A stretch of DNA of 64,000 bases from Planctomycetota bacterium. Lineage in GTDB: Bacteria; Planctomycetota; PLA2. A model generated the notes under the pieces. That model did not search any database. It worked only from the letters and a program-made list of their open reading frames with translations, and was not told the origin of the DNA. The DNA lies in NCBI GenBank assembly GCA_021776735.1, contig JAJFFH010000066.1:145849-209848 (forward strand). Direction: 5' to 3'. Below are positions 7,671-16,638 of this stretch, piece after piece (the stretch's first letter is position 1; the number at the start of each line of letters is the position of its first letter). The translations under genes were made by a program, and so were the position numbers.

Positions 7671-9175
7671 TTTTTTCGGCGGCGGTCTTGCTCGCGTTGC
7701 TGCCCGCCGGGGGCGCGGGGGCGGACGAATGGCCGTTCGGCAAGTCGACCGGATTCAAGAAGCTCGATGCGTTCAACCTTGGGCTGATCGGTGCCAAGGG
7801 TATGGACGCGGCCAAACCGAAGCCCGACCTCAACGCCCCGCCGCGCGGCGGCATGCAGCGTTCGGAAGCGCAGGAGGGCGGCGACGAGGGACCGAACCGA
7901 TTGCGCATTGACGTGCTCTTTCCGGGGGGACCGGCGGCAAAGGCCGGTATCCAATCGGGGGACGTACTGATCGGCATCGGCACGCGCGCGTTTTCGGACG
8001 GGTGTGTCGAGCCGCTGGCGAAGGCACTTCTGAAAGCGGAGGTGAGCAAGGGCGAGGTCACGCTGCTCGTCAAGCGCGACGGCAAGACGATGAAGGTGAA
8101 GGTCGAGATTCCCAAGAAGGGAACCGACGCCAAGAAGCCGCACAAGGGCAAGGCGCGCGCGCGCATCGTCGGCGGCGCGCTCGAGTGGCTCAAGGGACAG
8201 CAGCAGGCGGACGGCAGTTTCAAGGAGACACTGTCGGGCAAGAACGGCGCGGTCGTGCTGACGGCGCTCGCCGGGCTGGCGTGGCTCGGCGCGGGCAGTG
8301 ATCTCAAGAACGGCCCGTACAGCGACAACGTTGCGCGCGCCGCGCAATGGGTGGCGAAGGCGGTCAAGGACACGTCGAGCCCGTTCGGCAAGGCCAAGCC
8401 CGGCGCGCCGTCGTGGAACCAGTGGAACTGGGGCTGGGCGCATGCCGCGATCTTTTTGGGCGAGCTGCACAAGCGCACGCCGGACGCGACGGTTCTCGAC
8501 GGCCTGACGTTTTGCGCGATGCGTCTCGTGGAAACCCAGGAGCAGTCGGGCGGCTGGGCGCACGGTCCCGGCGGCAAGAACGCGCTCGACTACCTCGAAC
8601 TCAATATCGTCACGGGCCTCGCGCTGTGCGGCCTCGGCTGCGCGAAACAAAACGGGTTCGACGTGCCGGAGTCGACGATCGAAAAAGCCGAGCAGTACCT
8701 GAAGGCGAGCAGCAGCGGCGGGGGTGTCGGCTACTCGGCCGGTCCGGGCCAGAGGGGCTCGGGCAACATCGGCAGAAGCGCGGGCTGCTGGCTTGGCTAT
8801 CGCGCGCTCGGCCAAAAGTCGAAGTTCGGCAAGTCGCTGGGCTCCTGGACCAAACGCAACTGCGGCGCGATCTTCGGCGGCCACGCGAGCCTGATGCAGC
8901 ACATCTTCCTCGCCGGCGTCGCCGCCAACGCCGCCGGCACCGGCGCCAAAAAAGACTTCTGGAAAGCCGCGCTCCCGAGCTTCGTGCTCGCCCGCGCCCC
9001 GGACGGTTCCTTCCAGCCGCGCCCGTGGCACGAAACGCTCTCGATGGGTTCGAACAGCGACGTGACGTTCGGCGAGGTCTGGACCACCGCCACCTGGACG
9101 ATCATCCTGGTCGCGGATCGAAAAGCGTTCAAGGGCTTCCCCGTTTGGCTGGGCGATTCTCGCCTGCGGCGATAA
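7652..9175 (+). CDS. Secreted PDZ domain plus alpha/alpha-toroid protein (DUF6288-like)
   Basis: 507 residues. A signal peptide (MRITFLVFSAAVLLALLPAG) leads into a PDZ domain at about residues 85-150 (RIDVLFPGGPAAKAGIQSGD). From about residue 165 onwards comes a long helical domain with terpene-cyclase-like repeats (GGALEWLKGQQQADGSFKET, then SGGWAHGPGGKNALDYLELN). No catalytic DXDD motif is seen, so an enzymatic cyclase role is not supported. The architecture matches DUF6288 proteins, which are frequent in Planctomycetota. ATG 7652 begins the signal peptide inside the end of the PhzF-like gene. Confidence 0.8.
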   Translation: MRITFLVFSAAVLLALLPAGGAGADEWPFGKSTGFKKLDAFNLGLIGAKGMDAAKPKPDLNAPPRGGMQRSEAQEGGDEGPNRLRIDVLFPGGPAAKAGIQSGDVLIGIGTRAFSDGCVEPLAKALLKAEVSKGEVTLLVKRDGKTMKVKVEIPKKGTDAKKPHKGKARARIVGGALEWLKGQQQADGSFKETLSGKNGAVVLTALAGLAWLGAGSDLKNGPYSDNVARAAQWVAKAVKDTSSPFGKAKPGAPSWNQWNWGWAHAAIFLGELHKRTPDATVLDGLTFCAMRLVETQEQSGGWAHGPGGKNALDYLELNIVTGLALCGLGCAKQNGFDVPESTIEKAEQYLKASSSGGGVGYSAGPGQRGSGNIGRSAGCWLGYRALGQKSKFGKSLGSWTKRNCGAIFGGHASLMQHIFLAGVAANAAGTGAKKDFWKAALPSFVLARAPDGSFQPRPWHETLSMGSNSDVTFGEVWTTATWTIILVADRKAFKGFPVWLGDSRLRR

Positions 9176-9475
9176 TCGTTAGCGGGGCGGGCGTGCCTTG
9201 TGCCGGCGTACGCAGCGGGCCGCCGTGCCCGGGTCTGTGCCCGCGTGTAGCTGGTCGCGGCGCGGCTCTTCGAGCGTGTCCGTCCGTCCGTCCGGCCAAG
9301 CGCTACGTCTACGTGAACGTCGTTCGCGAACGGGGTCGGGCGCTGGGTGTCGGGACTTGCCGACATCGCCGTCCGTTGGCTGTTGGTCTTTGGGGTCGCA
9401 CAGTGACCGGGGTTTGACGTAGTCTGGCGGCGTCGTGGGTGTCTCTTGTTGGCCTCGATTCGGGCTTGTCGGCTG
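9176..9475. other. Intergenic region with repeat copy and a short palindrome
   Basis: No convincing gene. It holds the dispersed-repeat copy at 9363, a run of GTCC units near 9280-9295, and the 12-base palindrome CGTTCGCGAACG at 9321-9332. A promoter for the glycosyltransferase must lie here but none is clear. Confidence 0.5.
9363..9380 (-). repeat. Dispersed 18-base repeat, copy with exact core
   Basis: Minus-strand copy in the gap upstream of the glycosyltransferase gene. Confidence 0.85.
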
Positions 9476-10471
9476 ATGCGGATTGCGTTGGTCACGAATG
9501 CGCTGGAGCAGCCGGCGCGCGGTAATCACACGACGGTGCAGCGTTGGTTGCACCATGCGCGCGGGACGCCCGGTCTGACCGTGGACGCGGTTCCTTCCGA
9601 GGTGGATCAGGTGTTTGATCCCGTGCCCGATCTGTTTCATGGCTACCACGCGATGCATGGGGGTACGGCGGCGCGTGAGCTGGCGCGAAAGTGGGGGCGG
9701 CCGTACGTCGTCAGCCTTGGCGGCACCGACTTGTATGCGCTGATGCGCGGCGGGCAGGAGGGCGACGAGGTGGCCGACGTGCTGCTGCACGCGGCGTGCG
9801 TGACGGGGGCGTTCGACTCGTTCGGCACCAACCTGCGGGCGCGCTTTCGCGATCGGCTGCGCTACGTCACCGTGCCGCGCGGCTGTTCCGTGCCGCCCGA
9901 GCCCGCGGCGCGTCCGCCCAACGGGATCGTGCAGGTGCTGCTTGCGGCCGGCCTGCAGCCGGACAAGGATCCGCTGCTCGCGATCGAACTCGCGGAGGAA
10001 CTGGACCGGCGCGGCGTGCCCGTGCACCTGCGCATCCTCGGCCCCGAGCTCGATGCCGCCTATGCCTACCGCGTCCGCGCGCGGGCGGAGCGGCTCGACT
10101 TCGTCACGATGGGCGAGGTGCCGTTCGAGGGCATGCCCGCGGAATACGAGCGTGCGGATGTCGTCTGGAACACGTCGTTTCACGAGGGCGGCGCGAACAC
10201 GCTGCTCGAGGCGATCGCCTGCGGCTGTACCGTGATCGTGCGCGACGTGCCCGGCAACCGCGACTTCGCGCTGGAGGAAGGGTCGCCGGTCCGCGTCCTG
10301 GCCCGCGACGATCCCGACGGTTTCGAGGCGTTCCACAGAAGTCTCCTGCGCGAGACGTTCGACGAACGCCGGCAGCGCATCGAATGCGGCCACGCGTGGC
10401 TACGCCGCTTCCACGACCCCCATGAGGAGGTTCGTCTCCTGGTCGCCCTATGGCAAAGAGAGGGCAAATGA
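9476..10471 (+). CDS. GT4-type glycosyltransferase
   Basis: 331 residues with the two-Rossmann-fold layout of GT-B enzymes. The C-terminal half carries the nucleotide-sugar signature FHEGGANTLLEAIACGCTVI, followed by VRDVPGNRDF, as in GT4 family retaining transferases. An N-terminal segment FHGYHAMHGGTAARELARKW and the phosphate-contacting VVSLGGTDLY fit the acceptor domain. It would transfer a sugar from an NDP donor in the cytoplasm; donor and acceptor cannot be inferred. ATG 9476 is chosen because MRIALVTNALE starts the first beta strand; an upstream TTG adds only ten unlikely residues. The stop overlaps the next start by ATGA. Confidence 0.85.
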   Translation: MRIALVTNALEQPARGNHTTVQRWLHHARGTPGLTVDAVPSEVDQVFDPVPDLFHGYHAMHGGTAARELARKWGRPYVVSLGGTDLYALMRGGQEGDEVADVLLHAACVTGAFDSFGTNLRARFRDRLRYVTVPRGCSVPPEPAARPPNGIVQVLLAAGLQPDKDPLLAIELAEELDRRGVPVHLRILGPELDAAYAYRVRARAERLDFVTMGEVPFEGMPAEYERADVVWNTSFHEGGANTLLEAIACGCTVIVRDVPGNRDFALEEGSPVRVLARDDPDGFEAFHRSLLRETFDERRQRIECGHAWLRRFHDPHEEVRLLVALWQREGK

Positions 10472-12066
10472 AACACGTCAGGCTCCTCGTCCGGGTCGTT
10501 CCGGCCCTGCTCGCATCCTGGGTCCTCGCGCCGATCGCGCGCGCCGAGCCGCCCGTCGTGGAATACGAGAAATGGCTTCCGGCGGACACGATGGCGGTCG
10601 CCGTCTTGGACGATATCGACCGGACCAAGGCGCGCTTCCGAAACGGGATCCTGAAGACGATGTGGCACGATCCCGCGTTGGCGAAAGCGCGGGATGCATG
10701 GACCGATCTCATGGGCAAGAGGGACGGCCCCGGCGGGCTGGCGATGCAGGACGTGTTTGCACTGTTTCGCGGACGTATCGTCGTGGCGTTTCTGCGGAAC
10801 GATCGGTTTGTCGCGTGTCTTGACGTGAAAGGCAAGGAGCGCGAATTCGAGCGGCTGATCGGCGGCATCGAAAGGGAGTCCGCCTGGCGCGACGTGGACT
10901 TTCGCGGCGTTACGTTGCGGCTCGAGGATGGTGGCGGCTACTGCCGCGACGGGTCGCTGGTGGTCTTGTCCAACAACACGTCGGCGCTCAAGGACGTGCT
11001 CCTCCGGCGCACGGCGGCGGGAGACGGGGAAGGCTCGCTCGCGACCTACCGGCCCTATCGCATGGCTCGGGCTCGCGTGAAGGCCGCCGACCTGTTCGCG
11101 TACATCAACGTGCGCCCGTTCCTGGAAGAGGTTCTGGGTGATGTCGGCCCCGCGCTGGCCGCAGCATTGGGAATCGACTCCATGGAGAGCGTCGCGGGGG
11201 GCGTCGAACTCCGAGACAGCGGCATCCTGATGCGCGCGTATCTGCACGCACCGGGTAAGAAACGAGGCCTGGTGCGGATCCTCGCCGGCCGCAACACCGA
11301 CCTGAGTCCACCCGCAATTCTGCCACGCGAAACCGCGATGGGGGTTGCCCTCAGCCTGGACTTCGAGGCCCTGCTTGAGGAGTCCCTGGGAATCGGCGAC
11401 GTGGTATCTCCAGGTTTCTCGGCCATGATCCGGCAGCAGATCAAGAGCGCGGGCCAAGCGGCCGGCGTGGACATCATGAACGGGATCGTCAAACCGCTGA
11501 ACGGGAAGCTCGGTGTCTATGCCCTGGGTGGCGAGGACCAGGCGGATCGAAAGGAACCCGCAGCGATACTTGTTCTGGGGCTCGCCGACAAAGCGCGGTT
11601 TCAGGAAACGCTCGATCTGCTGATCGAACGCGCGGGCCTGCCCGTGGCCACCGAGGACTTCCTGGGCATGACGATCCGGAAGTTGCAGGATCTCTCGTGG
11701 GCGATGCTTCCTGATCGGGTCGTCATGGCGACCGCGGGGATCGATGGTTTGCGAACGCTGCTGCTCCGTCACGGCAAGGACCTGAAGGGGCCTGCGCAGG
11801 GCGACGGATTCAAGAAGCTCCGGCAGGCGCTTCCGGAGACCAATAGCATGCTCATCTGGGTGGACCTCGGGCACGGGCTCCCGGACTCTGTAAGCAAACC
11901 GTTCTGGCACGGCTTCGAGGCGGGCTACGGCGGCGGCCCGCAGCTCGACCTTCGTCGTGCGCTCGTCCGATACCTGCGCACGGTCGGCATCGCGCTGCGC
12001 GGAGAAGACGATGGCCTGTCGCTGCACTACTACATCGGTCTCACGAAACCTCAGACCGAGAAGTAG
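10468..12066 (+). CDS. Secreted protein of unknown function, DUF3352-like
   Basis: 532 residues. A signal peptide (MKHVRLLVRVVPALLASWVL, cleavage after about residue 27) precedes a long soluble region beginning PPVVEYEKWLPADTMAVAVL. Two similar halves seem present, each with a substrate-binding-like pattern (KGKEREFERLIGGIER and DKARFQETLDLLIERAG), as seen in DUF3352-type proteins of Planctomycetota and Cyanobacteria. Function is unknown. It is translationally coupled to the glycosyltransferase, and its end overlaps the convergent metH gene by 16 bases. Confidence 0.7.
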   Translation: MKHVRLLVRVVPALLASWVLAPIARAEPPVVEYEKWLPADTMAVAVLDDIDRTKARFRNGILKTMWHDPALAKARDAWTDLMGKRDGPGGLAMQDVFALFRGRIVVAFLRNDRFVACLDVKGKEREFERLIGGIERESAWRDVDFRGVTLRLEDGGGYCRDGSLVVLSNNTSALKDVLLRRTAAGDGEGSLATYRPYRMARARVKAADLFAYINVRPFLEEVLGDVGPALAAALGIDSMESVAGGVELRDSGILMRAYLHAPGKKRGLVRILAGRNTDLSPPAILPRETAMGVALSLDFEALLEESLGIGDVVSPGFSAMIRQQIKSAGQAAGVDIMNGIVKPLNGKLGVYALGGEDQADRKEPAAILVLGLADKARFQETLDLLIERAGLPVATEDFLGMTIRKLQDLSWAMLPDRVVMATAGIDGLRTLLLRHGKDLKGPAQGDGFKKLRQALPETNSMLIWVDLGHGLPDSVSKPFWHGFEAGYGGGPQLDLRRALVRYLRTVGIALRGEDDGLSLHYYIGLTKPQTEK

Positions 12067-15000
12067 CGCGCGTCCGGGTGGTGCAGCACCAGCGCCGACA
12101 CGCTCGCCTCCGGATCCATCATGTGGCCGTCGGTTAACTCGATGCCGACTTCTTCGGGCCGCAGCAGTGCGAACAAGTCGTCCTGGAGCGCCAGGTCCGG
12201 ACACGCCGGGTAACCGAAGCTGTACCGCTTGCCGCGGTACTTCGCGCGGAACCGGTCAGCCATCGTCGTGTCCGCCGCATCCGGAAAGCCCCACAGTCCG
12301 CGCAGCTTGTGGTGCAGCCACTCCGCCGCCGCCTCCGCCGTCTCGAGCGCGAGCGCCGCGAGCGCGTGGCTCTTCAGGTATTCGCCGCGCGCCTTGAGCG
12401 CCTCGACCTGCTCGCGCACGCCTTCGCCAGCGGTCACTGCGAATAAACAGATGTGATCTTCTTTGCCCGGTGCCACGAAGTCCGCGAGGCAGAGTCCGTC
12501 GCCTTTTGTCTGTCGGGGGAAGGGGAACCGCAGCTGACGGACGGCGATGCTCGTTTCGTCGGAGCGTGCCGGGAAAAACTGCCACACGCCGCGCGCGACC
12601 AGCGGCGCGCCGGCTTGCAGCTCCTCGATCAGGTCACGGAGTTCCAGCGCCTTCTTGTCGCCGTTGGCGATGAGGTCTTGATACCGCCCTTTCAGGCCTA
12701 GATGCTTGCCGTATAGCATTTGCGGGTTGATATAGCGCCAGACCTCGTGGATCGGCAGCGTGCGCAGCACATGGCGCTCGAGATCCGGCGGCGGCGGCAG
12801 ATCGGCGACCGGCGCGACCAACACGCGCCTTGCCGCGGGCATCGCCGTCCGTTTGCTGTTTTCCTTTTGTTGCGCCCGCGCAAGCACGTCTTGCTCTTCC
12901 TTTTCGACCTGCTCCAGAAGACCCGGCCGCGCGCTCGGGGTCCGCAGTCGGTTGCAAAGGTCGAGGCCGTCCATCGCGTCCTTGGCGTATAGGCAGAGCC
13001 CCTCGTACTCGGGCGCGATGCGGCGACGCGTGAAGTTGCGGGTCAGGGCCGCGCCGCCGACGAGCATCGGCGGGCAGCGATTGTGAGCGGCGAGTTCCTT
13101 GGCCGTCACGATCATCTGCTGTGCGGACTTCACGAGCAGTCCGGAGAGGCCGACGATGTCGGGCTGGTGCACGTTGATGGCCTCGACGAGTTTTTGCGGC
13201 GGGACCTTGATGCCCAGGTTGACGACGTTGTAACCGTTGTTCGACAAGATGATGTCGACCAGGTTCTTGCCGATGTCGTGGACATCGCCCTTCACAGTGG
13301 CGAGCAGGATCGTGCCGCGGCTCGAGCCTTCGTCGGATTCCATGTGCGGCTCAAGGTGCGCGACCGCGGCCTTCATCGCTTCGGCCGACTGCAGGACCTC
13401 GGCGACGATGAGTTCGTTGTTGTTGAACAGCCGGCCGACCTCGTCCATGCCCTTCATGAGCGGGCCGTTGATGATGTCGAGCGGTCTTGTCGTCGCGAGT
13501 TTTTCGTCCAGGTCCGCGTGCAGACCTTCCTTGCTGCCCGTGACGATGCACAGGGCCAGGCGTTCGTCGAGGGGCAGCTTCGACGTGTCCTCGGGCACGC
13601 GGCTCTTGCGTTCGCGGAAGTGGGCGGCGAACTCGGCGACGGTGTCGTCACTCGTCTCAAACAGCACGCGCTCCGCCAGGCGGCGCTCCTCCTCCGGAAT
13701 CTGGGCGTACCGTTCCAGCTTCTCGGTGTTGACGATGGCGAGATCGAGGCCCGCCTTCGTGCACTCGTACAGAAACACCGAGTTGAGCACCTCGCGGCCC
13801 GCCGGCGGTAGGCCGAACGAGACGTTCGAGACCCCGAGAATCGTGCGCGTGGCGGGCAGCGCCTCCTTGATCAGGCGCACGCCGGCTACGGTTTCGCGGG
13901 CGGAGCCAAGGTAGTTCGCGTCGCCGGTGCCACAGGGGAACACCAGCGGATCGAACACGATGTTGCTCTCGTCGATGCCGAAGTCCTTGGTCAGGATCCG
14001 GTGCGAGCGGCGGGCGACTTCGACCTTGCGCTCCCGCGTCACCGCCATGCCCTGGTCGGGATCTTCGTCAATGCAGCCGACGACGAGTGCGGCGCCGTAG
14101 CGCTTCGCGAGCGGCACGATCTGCTGGAAGCGCTCGAGGCCGTCCTCCAGGTTGACCGAGTTGATGATCGCCTTGCCCTGGCAGTACGTCAACGCGAGCT
14201 CGATCACCTCCGCGTCGGTCGAGTCGATCATGAGCGGCGCCTTGATCTTGCGCACGACCTGATCGAGGAACTGCTCCATGTCGGCGGGCTCGTCGCGGTC
14301 GGGGTTTTGCAGGCAGACGTCGATGACCTGCGCGCCGCCGCGCACCTGGCGCCGCGCGATTTCGCTGGCCTCCTCGAACTTCTCCGCAGCGATCAGCCGC
14401 TTGAACTTGCGGCTGCCGAGAGAGTTCGTGCGTTCGCCGACGAGCAGCGGTCGGTTCGACTCTTCGGCCTCGACGACCTCGAGTCCGCTGAACAGCGTGC
14501 GGCGATACGAGGGAACCGGGCGCGGCTTGCGGCCGGCGACCATCTTGGCGAGTGCGGCGATGTGCGCCTCGGTCGTGCCGCAGCAGCCGCCGACGAGGTT
14601 GATCCAGCCCTCGTCGACGAAGCGCTTCATGGTCGCGGCGATCATGTCCGGCGACTCGAGGTAGTGGCCGTCCTCGTCCGGAAGTCCGGCGTTCGGCACG
14701 CACGCGATGCGCGTCCGCGCGAGCTCCGAAATCGCGCGCAGGTGGTCGGTCATGAAGTCCGGGCCCGTCGCGCAGTTCAGGCCGAGGTAGAGCAGATCTT
14801 CATGCGCGAGGCTGACTGCAAGCGCCTCGGCGGTCTGGCCGCCGAGCATTGTGCCCATCGGCTCGATCGTGCCCGAGACCGCGACCGGAATGCGGCGTCC
14901 GAGGCGTGCGAACGCCTCGTGAATTCCCAGCAGACCCGCCTTGACGTTGCGCGTGTCCTGCTGTGTTTCGAGCAGGAGGTAGTCGGCGCCGCCCTCGACA

Positions 15001-15518
15001 AGCGCGGCCGCCTGCTCGCGAAAAGTATCGATCAGCCCCTGGAAGGTGACGCCGCCCGTGACCGAAATGGCTTTCGTTGTCGGCCCCATGGAACCCGCGA
15101 CGTAGCGCGGCTGGTCCGGCGTGCGCCGCGTCATCGCGTCCGCGGCACGGCGCGCGATCCGTGCCGCGGCGACCGTGATTTCGTACGCCTGCCCGTCGAG
15201 CGGCGGGTACTCGGCCAGGACGATGCTTGCGGATCCGAACGTGTTGGTCTCGATGATGTCCGCGCCCGCCTCGAGTTGAGCCCGGTGGATGTTCTCGATG
15301 ACTTCGGACCGCGTGAGATTCAGATTCTCATTGCAGCCCTCGAACTCTTCGCCGCCGAAGTCGTCGTCGGTGAGGTCGCACGCCTGGATTGCGGTGCCCA
15401 TCGCCCCGTCGAGACAAAGGATGCGCGTAGCAAGCAGCTCGTGAATCGGGGGAAGGGGGGGTGCGGCTAGGGGGGAAGGGGGGGGCGGGCGGAGGTCGGG
15501 TTGGCTGGTGTTGTTCAT
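12051..15518 (-). CDS. metH: Cobalamin-dependent methionine synthase
   Basis: 1155 residues, a full-length MetH that methylates homocysteine using methyl-tetrahydrofolate and B12. The order is: homocysteine domain (zinc cysteines in YLGLNCATGP near residue 248 and GGCCGTTEAH near 311), folate domain (LLVGERTNSLGSRKFKRLI), cobalamin domain (DVHDIGKNLVDIILSNNGYN, with the B12-ligating His near 744), and reactivation domain (FGYPACPD, then HPDARYFSV at the end). A proline-rich N-terminal stretch of about 25 residues precedes the conserved region, so the true start may be slightly internal. Two copies of the dispersed repeat lie in frame: one encodes NSKRTAMP in the linker before the reactivation domain, the other TSIAVRQLRF within that domain. 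Confidence 0.97.
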   Translation of the reverse strand: MNNTSQPDLRPPPPSPLAAPPLPPIHELLATRILCLDGAMGTAIQACDLTDDDFGGEEFEGCNENLNLTRSEVIENIHRAQLEAGADIIETNTFGSASIVLAEYPPLDGQAYEITVAAARIARRAADAMTRRTPDQPRYVAGSMGPTTKAISVTGGVTFQGLIDTFREQAAALVEGGADYLLLETQQDTRNVKAGLLGIHEAFARLGRRIPVAVSGTIEPMGTMLGGQTAEALAVSLAHEDLLYLGLNCATGPDFMTDHLRAISELARTRIACVPNAGLPDEDGHYLESPDMIAATMKRFVDEGWINLVGGCCGTTEAHIAALAKMVAGRKPRPVPSYRRTLFSGLEVVEAEESNRPLLVGERTNSLGSRKFKRLIAAEKFEEASEIARRQVRGGAQVIDVCLQNPDRDEPADMEQFLDQVVRKIKAPLMIDSTDAEVIELALTYCQGKAIINSVNLEDGLERFQQIVPLAKRYGAALVVGCIDEDPDQGMAVTRERKVEVARRSHRILTKDFGIDESNIVFDPLVFPCGTGDANYLGSARETVAGVRLIKEALPATRTILGVSNVSFGLPPAGREVLNSVFLYECTKAGLDLAIVNTEKLERYAQIPEEERRLAERVLFETSDDTVAEFAAHFRERKSRVPEDTSKLPLDERLALCIVTGSKEGLHADLDEKLATTRPLDIINGPLMKGMDEVGRLFNNNELIVAEVLQSAEAMKAAVAHLEPHMESDEGSSRGTILLATVKGDVHDIGKNLVDIILSNNGYNVVNLGIKVPPQKLVEAINVHQPDIVGLSGLLVKSAQQMIVTAKELAAHNRCPPMLVGGAALTRNFTRRRIAPEYEGLCLYAKDAMDGLDLCNRLRTPSARPGLLEQVEKEEQDVLARAQQKENSKRTAMPAARRVLVAPVADLPPPPDLERHVLRTLPIHEVWRYINPQMLYGKHLGLKGRYQDLIANGDKKALELRDLIEELQAGAPLVARGVWQFFPARSDETSIAVRQLRFPFPRQTKGDGLCLADFVAPGKEDHICLFAVTAGEGVREQVEALKARGEYLKSHALAALALETAEAAAEWLHHKLRGLWGFPDAADTTMADRFRAKYRGKRYSFGYPACPDLALQDDLFALLRPEEVGIELTDGHMMDPEASVSALVLHHPDARYFSV
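12533..12550 (+). repeat. Dispersed 18-base repeat, copy with exact core
   Basis: Plus-strand copy inside metH, read by the gene in reverse as SIAVRQ. Confidence 0.85.
12839..12856 (-). repeat. Dispersed 18-base repeat, copy with exact core
   Basis: Minus-strand copy inside metH, encoding SKRTAM; opposite in orientation to the copy about 300 bases away. Confidence 0.9.
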
Positions 15519-15546
15519 CGGATGGCCCCAAGTTTGGTTGATGGAC

Positions 15547-16473
15547 TCATGCTCGGGTCGCGTGGATGGTGATGATCTCGAAGTGAGGCTTGCGGCGCTC
15601 TCGCGAGGTCACGCTGCAGGACACGGGTGTCAGCCCTGCGTCGAGCAGCATGAGACGGAGCCCGTCGGGCTCAAAGCCCGGATGTACGTGGTCGTAGCGC
15701 GCGGCGTGGTCGAGGTGCTCGTGGCGACGCAGCGTGACGGCGACGAGATCGCCGTCGGGAACGAGCACGCGTGCGGCTTCCTCGAGTGCTCGCTCGGGCT
15801 CGGCGGCGTGGGTCAGGCACGCCATCATGAGCACATGGTCGAAGCAGGCGTCCGGAAACGGGAGCGCGTGCATGTCGCCGCGGCGAAAGGCCACATGCGG
15901 TTGGTCCACGAGCCGCCGCCGTCCGGCTTGAAGCACCGTGGTGCTCCGGTCGAGGCACGTGATCGCGGCCGAGCGCGGTGCGATCAACTCCGCGAGCGCG
16001 CTGTCTCCCGAAGCCACATCGAGAACGGACCCCAACCGCAGCAGTCCGAGCAAGCCGCGCAAAGCAGCCTCCCAAGTCCGCCCCGGCGAATAGTGCCGTT
16101 CCATCTGCCCGGCGACCGCGTCCGCCCACGGTCCGCTGCCGTCGCGGCCGCGCATGGTCTGGCGCAATCGTGCCGCGTCGTCGCGGAGTAGCGGATCCCG
16201 CGTGCTGGCGTGAACCAGTTTCCAGCACTGCCGTGCGGCAGCCGGAATCGAGTTCCTCAGGCGGTAGTACGTCGCCCGGCCATCCTTGCGGTCGGTCAGG
16301 AAGCCGGCGTCGCGGAGCCGCAGCAGGTGGGTCGATACCCGCGATTGGCTCAGCCGCGTGATCGCCGTAAGTTCCGCCACCGTAAGCTCTTCTGTCTCCA
16401 GCAGGGCCAGCAGGCGCACCCGATTCGGGTCCCCGAGCAGGCGCAGAAGATCGGTGGTATCGGCAAGCAGCAT
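15547..16473 (-). CDS. ArsR-family regulator fused to SAM-dependent methyltransferase
   Basis: 308 residues. The N-terminal 90 or so form an ArsR winged helix (LLRLLGDPNRVRLLALLETE, recognition helix SQSRVSTHLLRLRDAGFLTD). From about residue 120 a class I methyltransferase follows, with SAM motif LGSVLDVASGDSALAEL and later MHALPFPDACFDHVLMM. Such fusions are known near methionine-cycle genes, and metH lies just downstream on the same strand (29-base gap). A reasonable inference is that it senses or regulates the SAM/homocysteine cycle. The ATG at 16471-16473 is preferred: an upstream TTG would place the palindromic operator inside the coding region. Confidence 0.85.
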   Translation of the reverse strand: MLLADTTDLLRLLGDPNRVRLLALLETEELTVAELTAITRLSQSRVSTHLLRLRDAGFLTDRKDGRATYYRLRNSIPAAARQCWKLVHASTRDPLLRDDAARLRQTMRGRDGSGPWADAVAGQMERHYSPGRTWEAALRGLLGLLRLGSVLDVASGDSALAELIAPRSAAITCLDRSTTVLQAGRRRLVDQPHVAFRRGDMHALPFPDACFDHVLMMACLTHAAEPERALEEAARVLVPDGDLVAVTLRRHEHLDHAARYDHVHPGFEPDGLRLMLLDAGLTPVSCSVTSRERRKPHFEIITIHATRA

Positions 16474-16490
16474 GGCGACGGGATTGATAT

Positions 16491-16506
16491 ATCCGGATAT
16501 CCGGAT
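16491..16506. promoter_or_regulatory. Perfect 16-base palindrome, probable operator
   Basis: ATCCGGATATCCGGAT is its own reverse complement and is also a tandem duplication of ATCCGGAT. It sits 18-33 bases upstream of the ArsR-methyltransferase ATG, the usual position for autoregulation by an ArsR protein. Confidence 0.7.
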
Positions 16507-16620
16507 GACCAAATGCTACACCCTGTCGGAGCCTACGCAAGCGCTCTGACTGCCAAAGGGTCGTTCGATTGTCAGGGGCGGTGCTCCGGCTACCGAAATC
16601 GCCGGAGGCGGTCTTCGCAG

Positions 16621-16638
16621 GTATCGCCGTCCGTTTGC
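16621..16638 (-). repeat. Dispersed 18-base repeat, near-exact copy
   Basis: One mismatch in the core (final G of GATG is A). On the minus strand it begins directly at the stop codon of the protease gene: the last base of TAG is the first base of the repeat. Confidence 0.8.
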
